Below, piece after piece: positions 1 to 10,023 of a stretch of DNA of 64,000 nt (the first letter of the stretch is position 1; each line of letters begins with the position of its first letter). The stretch is from an uncultured Alsobacter sp. (GTDB lineage: Bacteria; Pseudomonadota; Alphaproteobacteria; Rhizobiales; Beijerinckiaceae). The notes below the pieces were generated by a model. That model saw nothing but the letters and a program-made list of their open reading frames with translations. It was not told the origin of the DNA and ran no database searches. The stretch covers positions 1-64,000 of the forward strand of contig NZ_CAMFHB010000005.1 of the NCBI RefSeq assembly GCF_945952055.1. Direction: 5' to 3'. Made by a program: the position numbers and the translations under genes.

Positions 1-87
1 ATGTCCCCGAACAGGTGTCCACCATCTCCCCGGTCTAAACACCTGGACCGGCCATGACGCGGAGAGAGGGAAGCAGCCCGCCGTTCC

Positions 88-1290
88 TCAAACGTACCCG
101 GTCGAGCCGTCGGGCTTCACCGGCACCTTGCGCTGCCAATGCACGTAGTCCTCAGTGCCGAGCAGCTTCTCGTCCATCTCGACGCCCCAGCCCGGACGAT
201 CGGGCCGCAGCTCGAGGTAGCCGTCCTTGGGCAGGTACGGGTCCTTGACGTACCAGGCGCCCTGCAGGCGCTGGTCGGCCGTCGGCGCCTCCTGCGACCC
301 CGTGCCGAACACGTAGCCGGGGCCGTGCGGCAGGCGGTACTCGAGGAAGCGGAAATTGCTGGCGGACGCGCAGAAATGCAGGTTCACCGCGGTCGCCAGC
401 GGCCCCATGGGGTTGTGCGGGGCGATCGAGACGAAGTGCGCCTCGGCGAGCGCGTTGATCTTCATCATCTCGAGCACGCCCCCCACCACGCAGATGTCGG
501 GCTGGATGATGTCGGCGCCGCGCACCTGCAGGAGGCGCAGGAACTCGAAGCGGCTGTAGAGCGACTCGCCCGTCGCCAGCGTGCACTGGAGCCCGCGCTT
601 GAGCTCGCCCCAGGCCTCGAAGTTCTCGGGGCGGATCGGCTCCTCGAAGAACAGCGGGTCGTAGGGCGCCAGCGCGTTGCCGAGCTGCATGGCCTGAGCC
701 GGCTCGAAGATCTTGGCATGGGCGTCGAAGGCGATGTCGTAGTCGCCGCGGATCGTCTCGCGCAGCTGGCGGAAATACTCCGCCGAGGTGCGCACCACCT
801 CGCCCCAGCGGTGGCGGTGCATGTCGATGCGGTAGGGCGAGAGCTTGAAGGCGGTGAGGCCCCACTGCTCGTTGAGCTTGTCGAGCTCGTCCTTGGCGGC
901 CTGCGGGTCGGGCGCGGTGTAGACGCCGGCATAGACCTTCACCCGGTCGCGCACGTTGCCGCCCAGCAGCTTGTAGACCGGCACGCCCAGCGCCTTGGCC
1001 GAGATGTCCCACAGGCAGTGGTCGATGGCCGAGATCGCGGCCAGCCCCAGCGCGCCCGGCGGGAAGCGCGTCTGCTGCATGAGGTAGTGGATGATGTACT
1101 CGATGCGCGTCGGATCCTGGCCCCTGATGAAGGTCATCAGGTAGTCGAGCAGCGGAAACAGCGCCTGGTCCGGCCCGTGGTTGTAGCACTCGCCCCAGCC
1201 GGTGATGCCGTCGTCCGTGTCCATCGCGATGACGACGCGGGGCCGGTCCTTGTCGCGCGACATGAAGGCGCGCAGCCGTTCGATCTTCAT
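88..1290 (-). CDS. Mandelate racemase/galactonate dehydratase-like enolase-superfamily enzyme
   Basis: A 400-residue acid-sugar dehydratase of the mandelate racemase/muconate lactonizing enzyme family, which abstracts the alpha proton of a sugar acid using Mg2+ and eliminates water to give a 2-keto-3-deoxy acid. Visible residues: D189-A-H191 (first metal ligand and general acid/base), E216/E217 in FFEEP, E242 in TGES, D265 in QPD and H292 in PHNPMGP. The D-x-H plus PHNP arrangement resembles D-galactonate dehydratases rather than KxK enzymes. It is the last gene of the minus-strand transporter operon, 204 bases after a second dehydratase, with a type-B palindromic repeat between them. The exact substrate cannot be read from sequence; an aldonate or aldarate is likely. 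Confidence 0.85.
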   Translation of the reverse strand: MKIERLRAFMSRDKDRPRVVIAMDTDDGITGWGECYNHGPDQALFPLLDYLMTFIRGQDPTRIEYIIHYLMQQTRFPPGALGLAAISAIDHCLWDISAKALGVPVYKLLGGNVRDRVKVYAGVYTAPDPQAAKDELDKLNEQWGLTAFKLSPYRIDMHRHRWGEVVRTSAEYFRQLRETIRGDYDIAFDAHAKIFEPAQAMQLGNALAPYDPLFFEEPIRPENFEAWGELKRGLQCTLATGESLYSRFEFLRLLQVRGADIIQPDICVVGGVLEMMKINALAEAHFVSIAPHNPMGPLATAVNLHFCASASNFRFLEYRLPHGPGYVFGTGSQEAPTADQRLQGAWYVKDPYLPKDGYLELRPDRPGWGVEMDEKLLGTEDYVHWQRKVPVKPDGSTGYV

Positions 1291-1355
1291 GGGTCTTTTC
1301 TTTCGCTGGTGGTCGGCGCTGCTTGATGGCCCTCACCAAGGGCCCTCACCCCGCT

Positions 1356-1450
1356 CCGCGTCCTGCCCGGGCTTGGCCCGGGCATCCACGACTTTGCCAG
1401 GGGCAGGCTTCAGTCGTGGGTGGCCGGGCCAAGCCCGGCCATGACGGCGG
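1356..1450. repeat. Type-B palindromic intergenic repeat, copy 1
   Basis: Two GC-rich hairpin arms (GCCCGGGCTTGGCCCGGGC-like, then GGCCGGGCCAAGCCCGGCC-like) surround a short spacer, and the outer sequence (CATCCACGAC / GTCGTGGGTG) can also pair. Four further copies lie at 12551, 35806, 40441 and 43569. It sits between the two dehydratase genes and may alter the downstream message. Confidence 0.8.
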
Positions 1451-1494
1451 AAAGAGGGGCGCCTCGATGGAAGACACCCGTCGCAGGGTCAGCC

Positions 1495-2718
1495 CTACGA
1501 CTTCGGAAAATACACACCCCGCCGCAGCCGCGTCTGGACGTAGACGTGCTCGTTGAAGGTGCCGGGCTGGTAGCTGCCGGAGGCCTCGGTCACGGGCACG
1601 GACACGTTGGCCTCGCTCGGGAACTGCGCGACGAACTCCTCGTCGATGTCGCAGCCGAGGCCGGGCGCGTCCGGGACCGGGATGAAGCCGTCCGTCTGCT
1701 TGGGGTGGGGCACGATGGTCTTCTCGCGGCCCTCCCAGTCGTCCTCGATGCGCTCGAGGATGAGACCGTTCGGGATGGCGGCGAGGATGTGCAGCGCGGC
1801 GTATTCGGCCACCGGGCCGAGCGAGCCCGAGTGCGGTGCCATCATGATGTGATGGGCCTCGGCCATGGCCGCGATCTTCTTCATCTGCGTGATGCCGCCG
1901 GCCCGGCCCGTGTCCGGCTGGATGACGTCGACGAGCTCGTCCTCGATGAGCTCGCGCTCGCCGAAGATCATCGCCTGGCGCTCGCCCGCGGCCAGCGGCA
2001 CGCTCGAGTGCTGGCGGATGCGGCGGAAGCCCTCGAGGTTGTCCGGCGAGACGGGATCCTCCACCCACATCGGGCGGAACTGCTCCAGCTCGCGGCACAC
2101 CTGCACCGCGTCGGCCGGCGTCAGCCACGGTGGGCCGTGCAGGTCGATGGCGATGTCCATTTCGTCGCCCACCGCCTCGCGCAGCTGGCCGAACTTGCGG
2201 ACGGGGTTGGATACGCCGCCCATCTTGAACGCGGTGATGCCGCGCTCCTTCAGGCTCAGCGCCACCTCCGGCGTGTTGGCGTGGGCGTAGATGCGGATGC
2301 GGTCGCGGACCTTGCCGCCGAGCAGGTTCCACACGGGCACGCCGAGCGCCTTGCCCTTGATGTCCCACAGCGCCATGTCGATGCCGTTGATGGCGCCGGC
2401 CCCCACCGTGCCGGTGAGGCCGTGGCCCATCATGCCGATGTGCATCTTCTGCCAGAGCCGCTCGATGTGCGTCGGGTCCTCGCCCACGAGCAGGCGGGAG
2501 AGGTCCTTCACCGCCGTCTCGATGACGCGCGGCCAGCCCGAGCACTCGCCGATGCCGGTGATGCCTTCGTCCGTGAAGATCTTCACGAACAGCCAGTTGC
2601 GCGTGCCGGTCAGGTTCTTCGAGAAGCTCTGCGTGCCGAAGGACCCGTCCGCCGCCCACTTGCGCAGGTTCGGTGCGCCGGCATGCATCAGGTAGGTGCG
2701 GATTTCGGTGATCTTCAT
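1495..2718 (-). CDS. Mandelate racemase/muconate lactonizing enzyme family dehydratase
   Basis: A 407-residue enolase-superfamily enzyme. The chosen ATG at 2718 follows a strong GGGAGGA ribosome site; an upstream in-frame extension would run through the heptad-repeat spacer and has no family match. Catalytic positions by eye are D192-L-H194, E220 (VED), E246 (GER), D269 (QPD) and H296 (APHSGSLGP), the D-x-H subgroup that includes galactonate and related dehydratases. It differs from the neighbour at 88-1290 and from the glucarate-type enzyme at 12710, so the locus has three distinct dehydratases. It lies downstream of the ABC transporter genes and is probably co-transcribed with them. Substrate unknown. 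Confidence 0.85.
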   Translation of the reverse strand: MKITEIRTYLMHAGAPNLRKWAADGSFGTQSFSKNLTGTRNWLFVKIFTDEGITGIGECSGWPRVIETAVKDLSRLLVGEDPTHIERLWQKMHIGMMGHGLTGTVGAGAINGIDMALWDIKGKALGVPVWNLLGGKVRDRIRIYAHANTPEVALSLKERGITAFKMGGVSNPVRKFGQLREAVGDEMDIAIDLHGPPWLTPADAVQVCRELEQFRPMWVEDPVSPDNLEGFRRIRQHSSVPLAAGERQAMIFGERELIEDELVDVIQPDTGRAGGITQMKKIAAMAEAHHIMMAPHSGSLGPVAEYAALHILAAIPNGLILERIEDDWEGREKTIVPHPKQTDGFIPVPDAPGLGCDIDEEFVAQFPSEANVSVPVTEASGSYQPGTFNEHVYVQTRLRRGVYFPKS

Positions 2719-2745
2719 CGGTCCTCCCGGATCGGTCTTCTTTTG

Positions 2746-2894
2746 GAGGCAGTAGGCACTAGGCAGGATCGTCGAAGCGGGCAGCCGGCACGAGGCCCAG
2801 GCCGACATGTCGGGCATGCAGCAGAGGCAGTCGGCGCGAAACCCTGCTGCCTGCTGCCTACTGCCTACTGCCTACTGCCTAACTGCCTCCTGCC
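2746..2894. repeat. Heptad (CTACTGC-like) repeats able to fold back
   Basis: On the right, 2844-2894 is a run of imperfect 7-base units (CTGCCTA/CTACTGC). On the left, 2746-2767 carries the complementary motif (GGCAGTAGGCACTAGGCAGG). The two can pair into a long stem enclosing about 75 bases. It lies between the ATPase gene and the dehydratase gene of the minus-strand operon. Confidence 0.75.
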
Positions 2895-2898
2895 GATA

Positions 2899-4625
<1,727 letters not shown>

Positions 4626-4629
<4 letters not shown>

Positions 4630-5753
4630 TTGTTGTACGGATCCGCGGCGTCGCGCAGTCCGTCTCCCAGGAAGTTGAGGGCGATCACGGCGATCACGAC
4701 GAAGGCGCCGGGGGCGAAGAGCCACGGCGCCGTGGCGATCGAGCGGATGTTCTGGGCCTCGCGCAGCAGCACGCCCCAGGAGATGGTCGGGGGCTGCAGG
4801 CCGAGGCCCAGGAACGACAGCGAGGTCTCGGCCAGGATCATGGCGGGGATCGCGAGCGTGATCGACGCGATGATGTGGCTGAGGAAGCTCGGCAGCATGT
4901 GCCGGAAGATCACGCGGCCCTCGCTGGCGCCGTCGAGGCGCGCGGCGGTGACGAACTCCTCCGTGCGCAGGCTGAGGAAGCGGCCGCGCACCACGCGGGC
5001 GAGCTGGGCCCAGCCGGTGAGCGACAGGATCAGCGTGATCATGAAGTAGTTGAGCGTCGCCGGCCAATCCTGCGGCAGCGCCGCGGCGAGCGCCAGCCAG
5101 ATCGGAATGGTGGGGAGCGCCAGCACGAACTCGATGGCGCGCTGGATCACGAAGTCGGCGCGCCCTCCGTAGTAGCCGGAGATGCCGCCGAGCAGCACGC
5201 CCAGCGTCAGCGACAGGAACACGCCGACGAGGCCGACCGACAGCGAGATCTGGGCGCCCTGCATGATGCGGCTGTAGACGCAGCGGCCGAGGCGGTCGGC
5301 GCCGAACATGAACAGCGGCTGGTTCGGGTTGTCGGTGCCGATGAGGTGCGTCGTCGAGGGGAACAGGCCGAGCAGGTTGTACTCGTAGCCCTTCGCGAAG
5401 AACTGCAGGTAGACCTTGCGCGCCGGATCCTCGGTGTAGATGGCGGCGAGCGTCTGCGGATCGCGCTTCAGCACGTAGGGCCGGATGTAGGGCCGGAAGG
5501 ACCAGCTCCCGTCCTGCGCCGTGTCGATGAAGTGGATCGCCTGCGGCGGGTGATAGGCCGCGCGCGCGTTCTGCTTGTTCGGGTCGTTGACGGCGAAGAA
5601 GCCGGGGATCAACGCGATCAGGTAGAAGAAGGCGGTGATCGCGAGGCCGATCATGGCGAGGTGGTGGCGCTTGAACGCCCACCACATCAGCTGCCACTGG
5701 GAGGCGACGGCCAGTCGCTTCTGGTCGACGGCGGCGAGGGCTGCGTCGGTCAT
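4626..5753 (-). CDS. ABC transporter permease, DppC/OppC type
   Basis: A 375-residue inner-membrane permease. An N-terminal cytoplasmic stretch leads to a first membrane segment (about 33-54), then a long periplasmic insert (about 55-170), then the BPD_transp_1 core with five further membrane segments. The EAA-type loop reads EEFVTAARLDGASEGRVIFRH-like and the C-terminus has the usual NFLGDGLRDAADPYNK ending. The periplasmic insert is longer than in E. coli DppC (about 300 residues in total) and matches the longer relatives typical of rhizobial sugar importers. The ATGA overlap with the ATPase gene and 22-base gap to the other permease indicate one operon. Confidence 0.92.
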
Positions 5754-5775
5754 GGGAAAGCTCCAGGTCCGCGGA

Positions 5776-6762
5776 TTATTCGAGCCGGATCCGCGGATCG
5801 GCGAAGGCGAGAAGGATGTCGCTGACCAGCGACCCGATGAGGGTCAGGGTGCAGATCAGCAGCACGAAGGCGCCGGCGAGATACATGTCCTGGCTCATCA
5901 GCGACTGCAGCAGCAGCGGGCCGGCCGTGGGCAGGCTGAGCACGATGGCCACGATGATCGAGCCGGAGACGAGGTTGGGCAGCAGCCAGGCGATGGTCGA
6001 GATGAACGGGTTCAGCGCGATGCGCACCGGGTACTTCACCAGGAGGTGGAACTCCGACAGGCCCTTGGCGCGCGCGGTCGTGACGTAGGGCTTGCCCAGT
6101 TCGTCGAGCATGTTGGCGCGCATGACGCGGATCAGGCTCGCCGTTCCCGACACCGCCAGGATGATCACCGGGATCCACAGGTGGTGGATGAGGTCGAAGA
6201 CCTTGCCCATGCTCCAGGGCGCGTTGACGTACTGCTCGGAGAACAGGCCGCCGACCTCCTGACCGAACTGGACGGCGGCGATGTACATGAGCACCAGCGC
6301 CAGCAGGAAGCTCGGCACGGCCAGGCCCAGGAACGAGAAGAACGTCACGATGTAGTCGCCGATCGAGTACTTCTTCACGGCGGAGAAGACGCCGATCGGC
6401 AGGGCGATGCCCCAGGTGGCGAGAAGGGTCGAGAAGGTGAGGATCAGGGTCAGCGCCATGCGCTCCCAGATCAGGTCGCTGACCGGCTGCTGCCACTCGA
6501 AGCTCAGGCCGAAGTCGCCGCGCGTCAGGATGCCCGTGATCCATTTCACGTACTGGACGATCAGCGGCTGGTCGAGGCCGAAGCGCTGGCGCAGGTCGGC
6601 GGCGGTGTTCTGGTCCACGACCTCGTTGGAGGCCGCGAGGGTCGCGATGTAGGTGGTGACGTAGTCGCCCGGCGGCAGCTGGATGAGCACGAAGGCCAGG
6701 AAGCTGACCACGAACAGCGACGGGATCATCCAGAGGGTGCGGGAAATGATGAAGCGCAGCAT
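5776..6762 (-). CDS. ABC transporter permease, DppB/OppB type
   Basis: A 328-residue inner-membrane permease of the peptide/nickel/oligosaccharide ABC class. The N-terminal TPD-like domain begins MLRFIISRTLWMIPSLF, followed by six membrane segments in total and an EAA loop around KPYVTTARAKGLSEF. It ends with SDILLAFADPRIRLE, the typical DppB C-terminus. It partners the DppC-type permease 22 bases downstream and receives substrate from the binding protein encoded just upstream. Confidence 0.92.
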   Translation of the reverse strand: MLRFIISRTLWMIPSLFVVSFLAFVLIQLPPGDYVTTYIATLAASNEVVDQNTAADLRQRFGLDQPLIVQYVKWITGILTRGDFGLSFEWQQPVSDLIWERMALTLILTFSTLLATWGIALPIGVFSAVKKYSIGDYIVTFFSFLGLAVPSFLLALVLMYIAAVQFGQEVGGLFSEQYVNAPWSMGKVFDLIHHLWIPVIILAVSGTASLIRVMRANMLDELGKPYVTTARAKGLSEFHLLVKYPVRIALNPFISTIAWLLPNLVSGSIIVAIVLSLPTAGPLLLQSLMSQDMYLAGAFVLLICTLTLIGSLVSDILLAFADPRIRLE

Positions 6763-6829
6763 GGCGGCGTCCCTTCGGAGGGTCCCGGATCAGTCCGCCA
6801 TCGCGAGGACGGCGGTCGTCGAGGGTCGT

Positions 6830-6860
6830 CCCCCGCGCCCGGTGGGACCGGGCGCGGGGG
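6830..6860 (-). terminator. Intercistronic GC stem-loop between binding protein and permease
   Basis: A perfect 14-base-pair stem (6830-6843 with 6847-6860) and a three-base loop lie directly after the binding-protein stop codon. There is no T-run, so it is more likely a partial terminator or a 3' mRNA-stabilising hairpin, as known between malE and malF, than a full stop. It would let the binding protein be made in excess over the permeases. Confidence 0.7.
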
Positions 6861-6881
6861 CGAGGATCGGAGGCGGAGGCC

Positions 6882-8810
6882 TCAGCTGAAGAAGAACTGC
6901 TGCGGCAGGGCCGGGCCGGGGTTCGGCCAGGACCAGGCGTTCGGGTACTTCTGCGGCACGTTCTGCAGGTTGTTGCGGACGATGCCGAAGGCGTTGACCG
7001 CGAGGCAGACGCCGATCGTCTCGAAGGCGTCGGCGGTGAGGTCCATGAGCTGCTTCATGATCTCGCCGCGCTTCTTCAGGTCGGCCGTGGCCAGCGCGTC
7101 GTTGAACAGCTTCATGCGCTGCTTCTGGCTCTCCGGCGGCTCCTGCCCGTCCTTGCCGTTGGACACGTACCAGAGGGTCCACGGAATGGCGTAGCGCGAG
7201 CCCTGCGGATGCTGGGCGAAGAAGTCGCGCGGGTCGAGCATCGGGTCGAGGCCGCCCGGGCCCGGCCACACGGCCGCGTCGTGGTCGTTGCTGTCGCCGC
7301 GGGTGTAGTAGAGGGCGCGCTCGATGGTGTTGACCTTCATGTCGACACCGATCTCGGCCCAGTGCCGCTTCACCAGCTCGAGGGTGTCCACGGCGTCCGG
7401 ATAGAGCGTCGGGATCACGTCGATGGCGAAGAACACCTTCTGGCCGTCGGGACGCAGGCGGAAGCCCTGCGCGTCCTTCTTGCTGTAGCCGAGCTTGTCG
7501 AGGATCTCGGCCGCCTTCTTCGGATCATGGTCCGTGAACTGCGTGGAGAGCTGCTTGTGCTCCCAGGGGTGACCCGGGCGCGGGCCCGTCTGCCAGGGCT
7601 GCGACTGCCCGAGGTAGACGATCTCGACGATCTCCTTGCGGTTGATGCCCAACGAGAGCGCCTGGCGGAACTCCTTGTTGGCGAACATCTCCCGCATCTT
7701 CGGGTCCTTGTGCGTGATGTTCAGGTAGATCTGAACCTGCTGCGACCCGGACGCGATGAGCTCGACGAGGCGGTAGCCGCCCTTCTGCATGTTCTGCGAG
7801 AGGGTCGGCTTGTTCTGCAGGGTGTCGATGTGGCGCTCCTGGATGTCCAGGCGGCCCGAGATCGCGTCGAGCATGAGCGACTCGACGTCCTGCGAGATGT
7901 TGAAGGTGAGCCGGTCGATGTAGGGCAGCTGGTTGCCGTTCTGATCGACCTGCCAGAAGTAGGGGTTGCGCTCCATCACGACGCGCGTGGCGCCGCCGAC
8001 GTAGGGCTCCTTGATGACCCAGGGATCGAGCGTCGGCTTCTCGGGGTTCGACCAGCGCGACGGGATCTCGATGTCGCCGTTCTTGGCGCGGAACAGGTCC
8101 GGCCAGCTCGACAGGTTCGCGGCCTTGGCGAGGTCGGCGACGTTCGGGTTGTACTTGGGATGGAACTGGCTGGCGTAGTGCTTGCAGAACAGCGTCGGGT
8201 GCTGGCCGAGCGGCGTTGCCATGATCTCGAGGAACAGGGCGTAGGGCGAGGCGAAGGTGAACTTCACCGTGTTGTCGTCGACCTTCGTCGCCGTGCCCGG
8301 CTTGCCGCCGATGACGAGCGTGGAGGGGACCGACTTGTAGAGTTCGCTGTTCTTGGCGCAGTCCTCGACGGAGAAGATCACGTCGTCGGCGGTGAACGGC
8401 TTGCCGTCCGACCACTTCATGCCCTTGCGCAGGGTGAAGACGAATTCGGTGGAGTCGGCGTTGACCGTCCACTTCTCGGCGACGTTGGGCAGAACCTCGG
8501 TGAACTCGAGGTTCCAGCGCACGAGGCCTTGGTTGCCGACGAGACGCAGGATGCCGTTGTGGTCGGCCGAGCCGCGCAGGCCGCGACGCAGCGAGCCGCC
8601 ATACTTGCCGACCTTGTCGGCCTTGATGACCAGCGGGTTGGAGGGCAGGCGGTCGGCGAGCTTCGGCAGCTTGCCGTCGGCGGCGGCCTTGGCGAAGTCG
8701 GGCGCCTCGCCCGCGGCCTGGGCCAGGGCCGGGCCGGCCATCGTGGCCAGCGCGGCAGCGCCGGCGAGACCCTTGAGGACGTCGCGGCGGTCGATACGGT
8801 CTTTGCTCAT
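6882..8810 (-). CDS. ABC transporter substrate-binding protein, family 5 (SBP_bac_5)
   Basis: A 642-residue periplasmic binding protein. The start at 8810 follows GGGAGGAGATGCA. The N-terminus has a twin-arginine-like signal (RRDVLKGLAGAAALATMAG) with a likely cleavage after PALAQA. The SBP_bac_5 domain includes the signature stretch around ADSTEFVFTLRKGMKWSDG and ADDVIFSVED. At about 640 residues it is longer than peptide-binding DppA (about 535), as in the rhizobial oligosaccharide/sugar-acid subgroup. It is the first gene of the transporter part of the operon, 74 bases after the aldose epimerase gene. The ligand is inferred to be a uronate or oligouronide from the neighbours only. Confidence 0.9.
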   Translation of the reverse strand: MSKDRIDRRDVLKGLAGAAALATMAGPALAQAAGEAPDFAKAAADGKLPKLADRLPSNPLVIKADKVGKYGGSLRRGLRGSADHNGILRLVGNQGLVRWNLEFTEVLPNVAEKWTVNADSTEFVFTLRKGMKWSDGKPFTADDVIFSVEDCAKNSELYKSVPSTLVIGGKPGTATKVDDNTVKFTFASPYALFLEIMATPLGQHPTLFCKHYASQFHPKYNPNVADLAKAANLSSWPDLFRAKNGDIEIPSRWSNPEKPTLDPWVIKEPYVGGATRVVMERNPYFWQVDQNGNQLPYIDRLTFNISQDVESLMLDAISGRLDIQERHIDTLQNKPTLSQNMQKGGYRLVELIASGSQQVQIYLNITHKDPKMREMFANKEFRQALSLGINRKEIVEIVYLGQSQPWQTGPRPGHPWEHKQLSTQFTDHDPKKAAEILDKLGYSKKDAQGFRLRPDGQKVFFAIDVIPTLYPDAVDTLELVKRHWAEIGVDMKVNTIERALYYTRGDSNDHDAAVWPGPGGLDPMLDPRDFFAQHPQGSRYAIPWTLWYVSNGKDGQEPPESQKQRMKLFNDALATADLKKRGEIMKQLMDLTADAFETIGVCLAVNAFGIVRNNLQNVPQKYPNAWSWPNPGPALPQQFFFS

Positions 8811-8884
8811 TGCATCTCCTCCCAGAGAAGTCTGTGAACGCGGCTCTTGCGGCCCGCAGGGGCGACCCGCTGAGGCCGTCCTGG

Positions 8885-9799
8885 CTATGCTAGTCCAAGT
8901 CTCACCAATCCCGCGAGGGTCTGCCCCGGCGCGAGCGTCCGCATGCCGCTGCCCTCCACCCCGCGCGCGGCGAGGTTGAAGGCGTCGGCGACGTGGGTCA
9001 CGGGCTCGATGCAGGCATAGGCGCCGCCCGCCGGCACGTGGAACACCACGTGGTCGAAGGGAGCGCCGGTCTGCAGCACGATGCGCGATCCGTCGGCACG
9101 GGCGATCGAGGCCATGCCGCCGAAGCCCGCCCGGTAGTCGGTCACGGCCGTCGCGTCGAGCGCGGCATCGTGACGGCTCGCGGCCGGCGACAGCGCGCGG
9201 GCGGCGGTGCCGCAGCCGGCGGAGTCCTGGTCCCAGGCGAGGTCCGCCGTGAAGCGGACGCGGTCTCCGGGGCCGGCCTTGAAGAAGGGGTGCACGCCCA
9301 GCCCGCAGGGCATCGGCTCCGACGCGCGGTTGGTGACGGCGATCGCGATCGTCAGCCCGGCGGCGTCGAGCGAGAGCTTCTGCACCGCGGCGAAGGCCCA
9401 GGGCCAGGCGTCCGGCTCGTGGTCGTAGCGCATCTCGAGGGTGGACTCGCCCGCCGCCGTCACCTGCCAGGGGCGCGTCTGGGCGAAGCCGTGCACGGCG
9501 TGGGGCGCCGAGGCGGGATGCGGAGGCAGGGCGATGGTGCGGCCGCCGAAGGGGAAGCGGGCGTCGCGGATCCGGTTGGACCACGGCACGAGCGGGTAGC
9601 ATCCCGCCTTCGGCCAGATCTGCGGGTCGTAGGCACCGGGCGCCATGGGCACGAGCACGTCGACGCGCCGCCCTTTCGGATCGTCCCGCCACAACGAGGC
9701 AACGCGGCCGCCGTCTGCCGCGCGCACCGTCGCCCGCATGGCTCCGAAGGCGAGGGCGTGGACGTCCTTGTCCGCAACCAGGGCAGGGGCAGCGCTCAC
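8885..9799 (-). CDS. Aldose 1-epimerase family protein (GalM-like)
   Basis: A 304-residue mutarotase-fold protein that would interconvert alpha and beta anomers of a sugar. The two conserved histidines appear as H103 (HAVHGF) and H170 (GLGVHPFF), and the catalytic glutamate as E264 (CIEPVTHVADAFN). It is the promoter-proximal gene of the minus-strand operon, divergent from the IclR-SMP30 regulator. Anomer interconversion fits a pathway where a dehydrogenase acts on the ring form of a uronate. Length and motifs are normal for the family. Confidence 0.88.
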   Translation of the reverse strand: MSAAPALVADKDVHALAFGAMRATVRAADGGRVASLWRDDPKGRRVDVLVPMAPGAYDPQIWPKAGCYPLVPWSNRIRDARFPFGGRTIALPPHPASAPHAVHGFAQTRPWQVTAAGESTLEMRYDHEPDAWPWAFAAVQKLSLDAAGLTIAIAVTNRASEPMPCGLGVHPFFKAGPGDRVRFTADLAWDQDSAGCGTAARALSPAASRHDAALDATAVTDYRAGFGGMASIARADGSRIVLQTGAPFDHVVFHVPAGGAYACIEPVTHVADAFNLAARGVEGSGMRTLAPGQTLAGLVRLGLA

Positions 9800-9877
9800 G
9801 CGGGACGTCCTCCAAGGCCGGTCACGCCGGCGATTGGGACGGCACGCTATGAGTCGTCCGACGACCTGTCAACCGTG

Positions 9878-9946
9878 GTTCCCAAAGAATGCGACAAGTT
9901 GCGTCATTTCGCACCTGCAGCATAAGTTCTTCTCATATTTTGGGAC
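9878..9946. promoter_or_regulatory. Candidate operator: inverted repeat in divergent promoter region
   Basis: In the 224-base space between the divergent operons, GTTCCCAAAGAATG (9878-9891) and CATATTTTGGGAC (9934-9946) form an inverted pair of near-identical half-sites (GTTCCCAAA-GAATG against GTCCCAAA-ATATG), with 42 bases between them. The area is AT-richer than its surroundings. IclR proteins bind palindromic sites in such regions, so this is a reasonable binding site for the adjacent regulator; that is inference. Confidence 0.4.
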
Positions 9947-10023
9947 GCACATGTTGAAACCCATTTTCGATCCGCCTAGGGTCTGCCTGTGAGCCGCCCA
10001 GCGGAACGGGAAAGTGCGCGCCC

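Noticed and set aside
1-87. Left edge reads like the end of an insertion sequence (ATGTCCCCGAACAGGTGTCCACC)
   Set aside because: Too short to show a transposase, inverted repeat or target duplication; nothing supports a mobile-element call inside the window.
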